From Diphasiastrum complanatum (lineage: Eukaryota > Streptophyta > Lycopodiopsida > Lycopodiales > Lycopodiaceae): 64,000 bases of DNA. This document shows positions 34,704 through 47,220 of the stretch, in pieces. The notes under the pieces are model-generated. The model did no database searches, had not been told where the DNA came from, and saw only the letters and a list, made by a program, of their open reading frames with translations. The DNA is taken from NCBI GenBank assembly GCA_029204225.1, contig CM055109.1, forward strand, positions 26,788,178 to 26,852,177, written 5' to 3'. Position 1 is the stretch's first letter. Each line of letters begins with the position of its first letter. Position numbers and translations under genes: made by a program.

Positions 34704-34923
34704 TGGCGGATGCACTGGGCCGATGGAAGGATGGCGGATGCAAATGGGGTATACAAATAGCGGATACACTGCACCGATGGAAGGATGGCGAATGCAGATG
34801 GCGTATACAAATAGCGGATACAGATGGCGGATGCACTGGGCCGATGGGAGGATGGCGAATGTAGATGGCGTATACAAATAGCGGATACAGATGGTGGATG
34901 CACTGGGCCGATGGAAGGATGGT
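34704..34923 (-). repeat. 67-base minisatellite in G2
   Basis: Three to four units built on GGATGCACTGGGCCGATGG, GGCGTATACAAATAGC and GGATACAGAT lie in tandem, one lacking its first part. Minus-strand reading is open across the array in all three frames, so the predicted proteins there are products of the repeat rather than evidence of a gene. Confidence 0.85.
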
Positions 34924-34989
34924 GGCTGGATTCTCCTGGCAAGTGAATCAGATGATGCATGCATGTGGAGGAGCGATGGAGATAACAGT

Positions 34990-35575
34990 CAGTTTGGAAT
35001 TGAAAGCGACTGAATCAGAACATAAATCATAAAAAACGCCAGAGATTTGTGAAGCTGACATAACCTCTCGTGAGAATTGGAAAATAAAAAAAGAAAGAGA
35101 CAACCGATGTATTTATAGAGAAATTTTAGGACAGGTGTCGGATGTAAGTCATGGTGAAAACTGGCGAATGGAATGACAATGGTTCGAAAAAATGTCAGGG
35201 ACTCGAAAAAACAATGTATCAAAAAAATGTATAACAGATCGAAAAAGTGTAAAGTATCGAAAATGTTCAATGACTTGACAAAATTCACAATGACTCAAAA
35301 AAAAGTATCAAAATTTTCTTTACAAAGGTTCAAAAACATGAAAAGTATCGAAAAAATTTCAATAACGTGAAAAAGTCTCGATTTTTTTCGAGTCAATCCA
35401 GAATCGAAGAAATATGAAAAAAATAGAGATGAGACGAATAAATCTCGGCTTTTTGAGTCGATCCAGACTCGAAAAGACCTTAAAAATTTGAGATGACTCG
35501 AAAAAAATCTCGACTTTTCCGAGTTGATACAGAGTCAAAAAAATCTGAAGAAATTTGAGTCTATTGAACAACCAA
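34990..35575. repeat. A-rich spacer with recurrent TCGAAAA between integrase and aORF of G2
   Basis: The word TCGAAAA recurs at irregular spacing, usually preceded by AC, AT or GT. I count at least nine copies between 34465 and 35505, with one on the opposite strand near 35384. No domain can be read here. The integrase homology ends right at its edge. Confidence 0.6.
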
Positions 35576-36245
35576 ATTTAGTGATGATGTTTTCATAGAG
35601 GAAGCATGCTACAGACTTTGCGTCTGCTTTCCGTGTTGCTCTAGCCTCTATCCACTTTGTTGCATAATCAGTGGCAATCAAGATATATCGTGACTGTGTG
35701 CCACATGCTGCTGGACTAATAGGTCCAACAAAATCAATACCCTATTTGTGAAAGACTTCGCTTTCAAGTATTGGAGTAAGGAGATTGTGATCAGCTTTTT
35801 TGGTATTCTTTGCGTGCTGGCAAATGTCACAAACTTTTATATAAGCGTAAGTGTCTTTGAAAAGGGTTGGCCACCAAAATCCTGCCAGAAGAATTGTCCT
35901 AGCAGTAGCATCAAAGAAGAAATGGCCTCCCCCAATACCTTCGTGTGTCAAGGCAATAATCTGTCGAACTTCAGATTCGTGGGCACAACGACATGTAATA
36001 CCATCAACACTTAACTTATATAGTTGTCCCAAAATAAGATGATATGGTAAAGATTTCATGATAAGTTTTATTTTGTGCGGTTTTGTCAACTGAGGATCTA
36101 TCTCCCCGGTGGCTAGATATCTAGTGATATCATCTGCCCAGAACAGAGTTGCATCTATATAAAATAGACACGCATCTGGCAACTCATCATTTATTGGCTC
36201 ATTAGATGCTTCAACATTAGGTAATCGTGAAAGATGATCAGCCAA
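35555..36245 (-). pseudogene. G2 integrase, N-terminal part only
   Basis: The minus-strand frame 36245-35742 starts in the RNase H/integrase linker (MADHLSRLPN) and contains the zinc-binding region (LTHEGIGGGHFFFD, WWPTLFKDTYAYIKVCDICQ). It continues into the core with the first Asp in GIDFVGPISPA, then TDYATKWIEARATRKADAKS and KFGCSID. Sequence similarity ends there, at the same motif as in G1, and a non-coding A-rich spacer follows. The second Asp, the Glu and the C-terminal domain are absent, so no integrase activity is expected. Confidence 0.8.
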
Positions 36246-37499
36246 AAAATTTTATGATCCCTTTTGGATAAGTTGAATTCTAAAAGAATCAACAACCATC
36301 GTGCAATTCGTCCAGTTTTGCAAGGTTTATTCAATAGGTAAAGAAGAGCATGATGATTGGTATAGAAGACAAAAAGCTGGCCTAACAAATAATGCTGAAA
36401 CTTTTGAACAACGTAGACCATTGCTAGTGCTTCTGGATCTGTTGTGGAATAGTTAACCTCAGCTGGAACAAGCTGACGGCTCAGGAAACAAATTGGGAAA
36501 TCCTTCCGAATTCTCTGGGTTGTGTTAAAACAACACCAATAGCATACTTACTAGCGTTCGTATGCACATGGAACTCCTTAGTATAATCATGCACACGAAG
36601 AATGGGTGTGGTAACTAAAGCCTGTTTAAGATCTTCAAAGGCTTTAATCCGGTCTTCTGTCCACCTTGGATCAGTAATGATTTGATATACTAACCGTGCT
36701 TTATCGGCATAGTGTATTTATAAAAATTTGATAATAATCTGTGTGGCCCAGAAAGATGTAAATTTTTTTCACTGTGCCGGGTAGGGGAATTTCAAGAATG
36801 ACTCTGATCTTTTCAGAATTAGTGGCGATACCATTGCGAGAAATAATATGGCCCAGTACCACACCATGGGTAACCCAGATCTGGCACTTGTCAGGATTCA
36901 ATGAAATTCCAAACCTTCAACAACGAATGGACACTTGTTCAAGGGCATCAAGATGCTTATCTTGAGAGGAGTGCACACCAAGATCATCGAGATAAATCTC
37001 TAGATTTTTGTGCAACAAATCTTTGAAAGCTCGTTGCATCACCCTTTGAAATGTGGATGGGAATTGCACAGACCAAATGGCATAACGTTATATGTAAAAG
37101 TATCAAACTCTGTAACAAAAGTCATTTTGAAATGATTTTGAGGAGCAATTTGGACTAAAAAGTAGCCACTAAAACCATCGAGAAAGCTAAAAGCTTCTAC
37201 TCCTGCCATATCTTCGAGGATTTGTGTAGTTAGAGGTAAGGGAAAGTGATCCTTCTCTGCTTGATCATTAAGTTTCTTTAAATCCACGGAGATACGGAGT
37301 TTACCGTTCTTCTTTGGTACCACCACAATTGGTGATACCCAATCGGTATGCTCGATTTCATAAATGAAACCAGCATTGAGAAGCTTTTGAATATCTTCTC
37401 GTATCTTCTCGCGATATGTGAGATTGCTCGGACAGGTATGGCACCATCCTGCAATGGGATAGTATGGATGACAATGTCAACATCATCAACATTGCGCAT
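36191..37499 (-). pseudogene. G2 reverse transcriptase and RNase H, broken
   Basis: The minus strand shows the RT: VVPKKNGKLRISVDLKKLN, FLDGFSGYFLVQIAP and MPFGLCN, with a YLDD motif near 36995-36984. Next come INPDKCQIWVTHGVVLGHI-type sequence, RNase H with a TNASKYA-like site near 36560, and FYTNHHALLYLLNK. Stops and shifts break it into several pieces. It is cut at 37499, upstream of the RT. Confidence 0.8.
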
Positions 37500-37959
37500 A
37501 ATTCAGACTTTCATTTTAGCCGTTCAGAGATAGCATAAAGTATGCGGCTTCGATCAGCAACTTATTGTACTCATTTACTTATATTTCATTTTCATACTGA
37601 ATCAATACTATCTTTTATTGCATTCAGCTTCATCTCAGAATGTATGTGTTTTCTGTAGTTCTTCGCGACTAATTATTTGTCTAGCGATTCGCGACAAATT
37701 ATATGTCTGATAATTCAATGCATTATTTTTTGGCTACGTAATCACTGTAGTACTGATGATCTCAAAGTTAGTTACCATAAGATCGAACGTGATTTCTATC
37801 ACTATTGTTTTGTTTGAAATTGATAGTCATAGTCATGCATAAAAAAAGAGGAAGATAGTTTATTCCGCCATGCACGAAAAGTTTTCTTTCTAGACACTCA
37901 AATTATTTTCATTCGTTTCTTTTCGAGTCCGACCTATCTTCTGCACCCTCTTTCCGACA
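37500..37959 (+). repeat. Copia B 5' LTR, 5'-truncated
   Basis: ATTCAGACTTTCATTTTAGC at 37501 matches 49390 in the 3' LTR, and the two run together to CACTGTAGTA. This copy then continues about 207 bases to the CA at 37958-37959, directly before the PBS. The upstream 749 bases of the LTR are missing and gypsy G2 takes their place. Confidence 0.8.
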
Positions 37960-37971
37960 TGGTATCAGAGC
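37960..37971 (+). promoter_or_regulatory. Copia B primer-binding site (tRNA-Met)
   Basis: TGGTATCAGAGC is the standard copia primer site complementary to the 3' end of initiator tRNA-Met. It starts right after the LTR end. Confidence 0.9.
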
Positions 37972-38124
37972 GAAATCTCTAATACTTGATATCTTTCACG
38001 ATATCAGATTGATAATCATACTCTTCAATTCTTTTCAACCTTTCAGTATCAAAGAATTGATACCCTATTGTTGGCATTACTGCATCTTAGCATCATTGAT
38101 ACAATCCGACAGACTAAGTTCCAG

Positions 38125-38841
38125 ATGGATTCTCAAAGTAAAGTTGGTCTTATCGCAGACAAGTTGAATGGATCCAGTTATCATTTGTGAAAATTTAAGA
38201 TGAAGACCTTGCTAATCACCAACAAATTATGGGATGTTGTTACAGGTATAGAAGTGAAGCCTGAAGACGACATAGAAGACTCAAAGTGGAAATCGAAGGA
38301 CGGTAAAGCTTTCGCGCTTATTATCCTTAATATATCAGATACACAGATTGGACACATAGCTGAAGCTAAAACGTCAAAAGATGTTTGGGACATCCTGAAC
38401 TCACTATATGACGTGAGGGACGTAACTACTAAGTTACATCTACGAAGGAAATTCTTCACATTCAAGATGTCTACTGGTGATTCTCTTCAGAGTCACATTA
38501 ACCAGTTTAAGAGTCTCTTGCAACAAATGGCCACTGTTGGATCAGTCATAGACAATCAAGATGCAATTATGATATTTCTTTTAAGGTTGCCCTCTACATA
38601 TGAGAGTTGAGTGATGATCATATCGACACACTCAGATTTAACTCTTACTAGAGTTATCACTATGTTGCTGCAAGAAGACAATCAAAGAAATCAAGACACT
38701 TAGTCTACTTCCTTCTCTCAAGTTCTATACATCAACCAAGGCTCTAAGCGACAGAAGCAAAAAAGCTCCAAAAAGACTGCAATGAATTAGAAGCAGACTC
38801 AAAGTCAAGCACAATCATCAGATCCACAATCGAAGAAGAAG
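38125..38841 (+). pseudogene. gag: Copia B gag
   Basis: From the ATG at 38125 the frame reads as a copia gag: LNGSSYHL near the start, then the UBN2-type region (TSKDVWDILNSLYDV, LHLRRKFFTFKM, HINQFKSLLQQM, LLRLPSTYE). In-frame stops interrupt it (TGA in place of Trp after SSYHL near 38188, another after PSTYES, a TAG near 38701). The gag protein would form the particle that houses reverse transcription. Confidence 0.8.
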
Positions 38842-39600
38842 ATGTTTTGTAGGTATTGCAAGCGCAATAACCATGAGATCAAGGATTGTGGAATTCTCCA
38901 AGTGAAGAACGCAGCCAAGCAACCTGATCAACAAGCAAACACAGTTTCATCATCTCCCCGGGTAGAAGTGGATGAAGACGTAGTCATGGTCAAAGATCAA
39001 AGCGCAAATTTGGATGGTTCATGGTTTCTGGATTTTGGAGCAACTCAACACATGACCAATCAACGTGAGATCTTCAACTCCTACACACCTTACAACACAA
39101 AGAAATTTGTTCACCTTGGTGACAATAGTACTCACACTATTGAAGGTGAAGGTACTATAAGATTGCGATTTCAACATGATCAACTCAAACTACTATCAAA
39201 GGTCTTATATGTTCCTAAACCCTCTACAAATCTGTTATCGGTAAGTAGAATTACAGATTTAGGTCATAAGGTAGAATTCGAATCTGATCAATGCAAAACT
39301 ATTGATAGGAGTAATAAGATCCTTGCACTCAGCAAGAGACAAGGTTACTTATATAGATTGGTGCATTGTTATTCTAAGTCTAGTCAAGCCTTGAAAACCT
39401 CTGTTCTAGTCAATGAAACATTACTATGGCATCATCGCTTAGGACACTTGAATTATGCATATGTTTTTAACATGTCCAGACAATCCATGGTTCTTGATCT
39501 CGACTATCCTTCTGATAAGGTCAATCTCCTTGTCTGCCATAGCTGCATCTTTGGAAAGCAAGCTAGGATTCCTTTTAGATCCACAATAACATATCGCGCA
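38842..39600 (+). pseudogene. Copia B zinc knuckle, protease and pre-integrase region
   Basis: In frame with gag. CRYCKRNNHEIKDC is the CCHC knuckle. WFLDFGATQHMT is the protease active-site region, with DFGA where DSGA is usual. The Ser of the active-site triplet is thus Phe, which should inactivate it. LYVPKPSTNLLSVSRI follows. The integrase zinc-binding region comes last (LLWHHRLGHLNYA and CHSCIFGKQARIPF). The frame reaches TYRA at 39600, where the foreign insertion begins. Confidence 0.85.
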
Positions 39601-40090
39601 GATTCTGACATGGGCGTCCGACGACGTATGTTCAAATATTTCATAATTCATCGCAATCCGACACGTCGAAGTCCGACGTCCCAGTAAAAAATCCGAAAAT
39701 CAGAGCCTGGCGATTGAAAAATATGGGCGGCAGCCAAATTTTTGAACGGCACGTCAGAATCCAACATGTCAGATTTTGACATTCAAACGTGGATATGACC
39801 TATTACATTTTTTTCAAAAAAAAATACGTGTAATCCGACGTCCACGTCGGCAAGCCAAAAAGGCTGTCCACGGCATCTGGCACCTTCGTTTGGACTTGAA
39901 TGGGCACAAATGTCAAATTTTGATGTGTTTGAAGTACGTGTCGGATTCCGACGTCTGTTTCAATCCTCGAATTCACGTGATCCAGCGCCTTCTCTCTCAT
40001 TTTGTTTTTTGCAAGTTGGAACGATTGAGGGCAATTGAGGACGATTGAAAATCAGTGCTTGAAGGTCAGTGTTTGAGGTTGGTGCTTGAT
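39601..40090. repeat. Left subterminal region of the composite insertion
   Basis: It holds several degenerate CGACGTC-type words (CCGACGACG, AGTCCGACGTCC, TCCGACGTCCACGTCGG) and the palindrome GTCGGATTCCGAC at 39940-39952. These match the repeat words of the right end (45600-46108). Confidence 0.65.
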
Positions 40091-40168
40091 TTTTGTTTGT
40101 TTTGCCTTTTGTTTGTTTGTTTGAGGTTGGTGTTTGTTTGTTTGTTTTGAGAAGAGATAGAGAGTGTG

Positions 40169-40953
<785 letters not shown>

Positions 40954-41400
40954 TGGCGTGAATGTTATCGCCTTGTCCTTAGAAAAGGCATGGGGAATAT
41001 CCACATTGGAAAAGCCTAAGGACAAGTTACGTATGGCTGACCAACGAATGACAACACCTGCCGGTCACATAACAATTTGTCGATCAAAATTGTCGGTTTG
41101 ATTTTCATTATAGAGTGTGTAGTACTAGATTTTCCTGATGAACCGCACACCTATCAATTCCTTCTTGGAACATTTTGGTTAGAAATGGCCAGCGTGATTC
41201 AAGATTGGAAGAAAAACAAAATCATTTTTGGCAACATAGATAGGCGAATCTCTGTCGATGACACTGGAAAGATAAAGCCTGCACGTGTACCTTAACGACC
41301 ATCGATTGTGTCAATGCCACTCTTTGTGCGCAAGAAGTTCAAGAAGAGGACCCAATTGAAATCACTATACACTACACATATATCAACACTCCCATCTTGC
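40954..41400 (+). pseudogene. Gypsy protease fragment (G1/G2 type)
   Basis: Plus-strand frames read ALSLEKAWGISTLEKPKDKL and MTTPAGHI, then after a shift VVLDFPDEPHTYQFLLGTFWL. These correspond to the G1 stretch CAKWGLTKIKP, VHPRGMV and MDLPKAPNVYRVLLGRPWL. A tail with a TPILPLY-like phrase matches the TPITFPLN tail of G1. It adjoins the inverted copia LTR start with no spacer and is too short and shifted to be active. Confidence 0.7.
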
Positions 41401-41423
41401 CCTTGTACATGATAGATGCACTC

Positions 41424-42492
<1,069 letters not shown>

Positions 42493-43108
42493 TTGATTAA
42501 GATTTAGAGTAGTAGATGACTAGATAGTGTTTGATGGTAATTGTATGTTTGAATTTGCTTATAATAATGGTTCAATTGTGTAATATAGTGTTATTTTTTA
42601 ATTGCTTGTGCATGTGACAAAAATATTTTAAAAAAAAAGAGCAATCATTTAAAGAGCGAGCAATTGCACGTTTGCACTTAAGCTTCGAGTGAGTTTGTGT
42701 TGTTTCAATTTGTTTTATTATTAAAATACGTTATCTAACATAGTAAGAAATTAAATGTAATTCATAATTTTCATTTTGTTCAAAGCAATATTGTATTTTA
42801 CCGCATACACTAGCAATTAGTTAATATGCAAAGGTGAAATGTAGATAATTAAAATTTCCAATCCTAGGAAGGTGTGTAGCCCATTCTTTTCTCCTGTTAA
42901 AGGCGAGGTTCTAATCTTTCCAACTTGCATGGAAAAACCTACACGCCGCAGGGAGGGAATATGTGGTGACATTTTGAAATAGGACATAACCGCAAGGTTC
43001 GGGTATTATAATTATCACATTCAACTCTATCTATTAAAGTATACATAAAAAGTATTGCGATGAATATTTAAAAAAAAAATGAGTGCAAGTGAATTTAAGT
43101 ATTAATAA
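42493..43108. other. Unassigned sequence between GA array and CACTA exons
   Basis: A/T-rich, no reading frame. It probably is the 3' untranslated part and flank of the minus-strand CACTA transposase, which ends at 43109. A cassette of the GA array is repeated at its start (TTTGATTAAGATTTAGAGTA). Confidence 0.4.
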
Positions 43109-44766
43109 TCATAGATCATTCTCATCATTTACATCATTTTCGTCATCACACAAGTCTTGACACTCATCTGAATCTAGGTCTGGGTATAATCGTAAATTTT
43201 CAATCGTGTCTCTTTGATGATGTGAGCTACCCTCATATTTAATCTCCTCTTCTTCTAATTCTATCTCATCCAAACGTGGGGGCCTCAAATTACTCCCAAT
43301 CTGGTCTTGTACGATCATAGGAATCTCATCATTTTCATTTGTACCTTTTTCTCCCATAATTTCGACATCATTTGGAGTTTGGATGAGTGGTTCAGGTTCT
43401 TCCAAAACGTTGCCAAAATTGGGTGGTGGTTCGTTGTGTGTATGCAATTCAACAACATCTTTTCCTTCAAACACATGTCGTTCATTAAGTTGGATCACAT
43501 ACCAACATCTTGGGTCTATTCGATCTGGATGGAATATAATCTGCCAAAGAATTAAAAAAAATTAAGTTAGTCTTATAAGATTGATATATAAATAATTGGA
43601 TTGCGAATATGAATGACATTGGAATTTTAGAGTCTCACTTGTTCGCAATGTCGTGGCAATACTAAAGTGTCATGACAGTCCATCGATATACATTTTTGTT
43701 GAGTTGATTTGAAAAAACTTTGAGTTATCATTTCTAATTGTGGCGTTGCTTCCACGATAGATGATCTTAAACCATTTTACGTCAAAAATAAAGTATTTGT
43801 CGTTAGTCTTCATAAATATGTTGCAATGGCCGACATAGTCTAGGTCGTCCGAAATGAAATTAGGGTCCCTCGCACTAGAACGACTCTCTTGTTGAAAGTT
43901 GGCCATTATACCACAATCATATGTACGTCGCTTGTTGTCAACTCTCTCAACACGGTAATGGTGTCCATATGCCCACATGGCAGTGTATGATGTATACTAA
44001 AACACAAAAAAACAAAAACAAATGTGTGTAACTAGAAATACTATTCATATATTGAGTAGTACAAAAAAATATTACACTAACCTTCCATCCACATCCACAA
44101 ACAAATTTCCATTCTAATTCGGTCACTTCTTCTCCATTTTTGGATGCTTTTAGCATCGTATCAAAAACCCATTCACGAGAGCATTTTGAAGGTAAAGGCT
44201 CCAAAGGTTCATTGTTCTCCAACCCCCTCCTTCTTCTTCGAGTGATATTTCTTCTTCGTTTCAATGTTATGTTTCTTTCCTTTTTACCTTTTTCATACCT
44301 TGAAATCCACTTTTTCATTTGTCCACAATTACATAATATGAATGTGTCAATTTTCTCTTTTAATTGAGAAGAAATTCTCTTTTGCACACCATTTCCTTGT
44401 GGTACTTCACCCTTAACACATTCATCTTCTTCTTCACACCACATTTTTGGACTTGCAGGATGCAATTGTGAGATTATTTCGGTGATATAAAACAAAGATG
44501 CCTGTACAAGCCAACTTTCTGCAATGCTACCTTCTGGCCTTGCCTTTTGTCTCACAAAGCCCTTCAAAACTTTCATAAAGCGCTCAAGGTAGAACATCCA
44601 TCTCGTGTGCACAGGTCCTGCAATTGATACCAAATGCACTAGAAGATGAACTTGTATATCCAAAAAGGAAGTTGGAAAATCTCTTTCCAACAAACATACC
44701 ATTTCGATCATTTGGATTTTCATGGAATCCAATTCACTATTTTTTATTTCTTTTGAGGAAATCCAC
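43109..44766 (-). pseudogene. CACTA (En/Spm) transposase, C-terminal exons
   Basis: Three minus-strand exons with GT-AG borders can be read: 44766-44082, 43996-43639 and 43540-43109. The first holds a DUF4218-type region (LLERDFPTSFLDIQVHLLVH, GPVHTRWMFYLERFMKVLKG, RPEGSIAESWLVQ). The second and third hold a DUF4216-type region (DVKWFKIIYRG, DTLVLPRHCEQ, PRCWYVIQLNERHVFEGKDV) and an acidic tail. These are the last parts of TNP2-like transposases. The N-terminal catalytic Transposase_21 part is not found upstream, and the second exon contains a stop near 43680, so this copy is incomplete. Confidence 0.8.
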
Positions 44767-45599
44767 CTGCAAGATTGATAGTACATTAGGTTGTTTAACA
44801 TATAAAAATATTGAAATAACACATATTTATACAACTAAGGAGGAATACGAATTTGCCTACAAGAAATCATACGACGCATTAGTCGACAAACTAAAGAGCG
44901 AGGGTCATCCTCCAAATGTAAGTAGTAGTTTTTGTATTCATACTAATGTGGTTTCTATTCCGACGTCAATTTTATTTAATTTAATACGATCAAGCATTAA
45001 ATATTAATGTAGTTTGTTTGCTTGTGTTCATGCAAACTGGATGTCACGACGACGACGAGTGGATTAGGTTTATAAATTCTAGTTGATGTTAGATCTATAA
45101 AGACTCATGCAACATTAAAGCACCAATTTTGTAATACATTGATTGATATTATGAAAATATTATTATTATTGCAAATGATCGTGCTATATTGCCATTGCTT
45201 TTATATGTGCAATATTTTTTTTTCAAAAATTGCAATGTCGAATTTAGAGATGTGGATTGACGTAATAAACAACTAAGAATTTAAAACCATGTGCAATGTC
45301 AGATTTCAAAACAACAATCAATATCATATATAAAAATCTAAATGAAATTTATGATGTGCACAAAGCAATGCAATAAAGTATTGTCATTCATAATGGACAT
45401 GACGTAATGCAATAAAATATAAAATGAAAAGTAATCAAGAATGAAAAGTACCTCATGCTTAGTTTGTTGTTTGATCCAAATGTTGAATGCAACTCAATAA
45501 TATTGTTTTACAAATAATTCACGAACATCGCTTCTCCAAGAACTCAACTCCAAGAACAGTCCGATAAAAATACGTGCGCTGTTTTTTACGCATTTTTAG
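44767..45599. other. Unassigned sequence in the composite insertion
   Basis: Upstream of the transposase exons. A plus-strand piece ending near 44917 (TTKEEYEFAYKKSYDALVDK) is followed by a GTAAGT donor-like site and may be an exon of a second CACTA gene, but I cannot assign it. The rest is A/T-rich without features. Confidence 0.3.
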
Positions 45600-46108
45600 T
45601 TTTTTTTTTTACCTAATTTGGGACGTTGGAATCCGACATCCAAATGCGTCAAACACACGTCGGACCTTTTTTTTGATCACTCTGTTAACAGACGTCGGAT
45701 TCCGACGTGTATTTGGGACGTCGGAATCCAACATCCAAGTATACATCGGATGGACGTCGGATGGGCGTCAAACATTTGTTGGATGATTTTTTGCATCATT
45801 CTGTATTTACAGACGTCAAAATCTGATAGGGTTTTTAAACGTCGCAATGTGACCTCCACATCGCACCTTTTGCGACGTCTTTGGACGTCGCGTTGCGACG
45901 TCCACGTGGATTACCTTTCATCGATCGGAAACTTTTTTTGCGGATTTCGGCAAGTTGTGTTTGTCGGATTGCAACGTGTTTTAAGTTCGTTGGATTTCGA
46001 CGACCTTATAGCGACGTATTTTTTCGACGTCCGCGACAATTACAAAAAAAATTATTCTCGCGGTTCACGTCGCAAAACATATTGCAAATCGCGATGGGTG
46101 TTGTTGTG
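45600..46108. repeat. Right subterminal region of the composite insertion, palindrome-rich
   Basis: The words GGACGTCGGA, GACGTCGGATTCC and GTCGGATTCCGACGT are repeated in both orientations. ACGTCGGATTCCGACGT at 45692-45708 is a perfect palindrome around one base. At 45883-45903 GGACGTCGC and its complement flank GTT. CACTA transposases bind such subterminal repeats. Confidence 0.65.
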
Positions 46109-46127
46109 ATTAAACCATAGGCATGTA

Positions 46128-47220
46128 GCAAATGATCTGTTAGATATATGTGGACCTATGCAAACTCCTTCATTATTAGATGCAAAGTATTTCATCACTG
46201 TCATTGATGAGTTCTCCAGAAGAACAATTGTTTATTTCATTAAATATAAATCAGAGGCTTTCATCAAATTCAGACAATTCAAAGAGCATGTTGAGAATCA
46301 AATTGGCAAACGAATCAAAGCACTGAGGTCAGATAACGGGGGAGAATACATCTCCACCGAATTCAAAGCGTATCGCCTTAATTGAGCAACAATACATTAC
46401 CTCCTATTCGTCTCAGTTAAATGGTCTTGCTGAGAGAAAGAACAAAACCTTAGTTGAATCATCAAAGTGCATGTTATCACATGCGACTCTTCCGAAGTGC
46501 TTCTGGACTGAAGCTATTTCAACAGCAACCCATATTCATAACAAATGTCCTACTAAAGGTCTCTCAGACAAAACATCATTCGAAGTTTGGATAGGTACCA
46601 AACCTTCTCTATCAAACTTACGAATTTTTGGATGTACTGCTTTTGTGCAGATACCTCGTGATCTCAGGAAGAAGCTCGACTTCCAGAGTATCAAATGTGT
46701 TTTCATTAGCTACACTACTTCAGATCAAGCCTACAAGTTGTTCAACCCCATCGGGTCAAAGATATTCACTAGCCAAGATGTCATCTTCATCGAAGATCAG
46801 TTTCAAGACCTCAAAGGAAAGGGCAGTCCCCATGTAGCCGACCTATCAGATTCTCCTGATGCATTGAACTTTCTAGTTTTTCAGTCGACTATTTCCATTG
46901 AAGGTCCAAGCTCTTCTACTTTTGACGAACAACAAATCAATGGTGAATCAGAAGATGACGTTGCATTTCAGCAACTACAGTATGATGAAAATGATCAACT
47001 TCCTCTATTTCCCATAAGATCATCAATAACTAGCAGACCAGCTAATAGGTATATCGACAAGTCTGCAGCCTACCTTGTTCAGGAGCCAACGACTGTCGAA
47101 GAGGCACTCAGTCAGCCTGATTCATATCTCTGGAAAGAAGATATGGATAAAGAGTATTCATCTCTTATCAAGAACCAGACATGGACAATTGTCGAATTAT
47201 CTAATAGCAGATTGGCGTAA
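46128..47220 (+). pseudogene. Copia B integrase core and linker
   Basis: The frame resumes as ANDLLDICGPMQTPS (first Asp in LDICGP), then IDEFSRRTIVYFIKYKSEAF and the second Asp in LRSDNGGEY. After a shift and stop near 46385 it continues with GLAERKNKT (Glu), KCFWTEAISTATHIHNKCPT and IFGCTAFVQIPRDLRKKLD. All three catalytic residues survive, but the frame is broken. The tail to 47220 is the acidic linker before RT (LWKEDMDKEYSSLIKNQTW). Confidence 0.85.

Larger units (their letters stand above)
30503..37499 (-). mobile_element. G2: Ty3/gypsy element of the G1 type, truncated
   Basis: Read on the minus strand, the order is RT (37499-36700), RNase H (to about 36191), integrase (to about 35555), a low-complexity spacer, the extra reading frame (34514-30805), a polypurine tract (30660-30651, AGGGGGAGGA) and the first about 145 bases of an LTR starting TGTTAGC at 30647. 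Gag, protease and the 5' LTR are missing at the 37499 junction with copia B. The order shows that the extra frame normally lies downstream of pol in the same orientation, which is not the case in G1. Confidence 0.8.

Noticed and set aside
34564-34964. Three minus-strand frames rich in His-Pro-Ser and Cys-Ile-Arg
   Set aside because: They are translations of the 67-base minisatellite in three frames.
46085-46108. Right end CACAACAACACCC (reverse complement) as a CACTA terminal repeat
   Set aside because: The left end has no matching inverted copy, and the GCA duplication places the end 19 bases further out.
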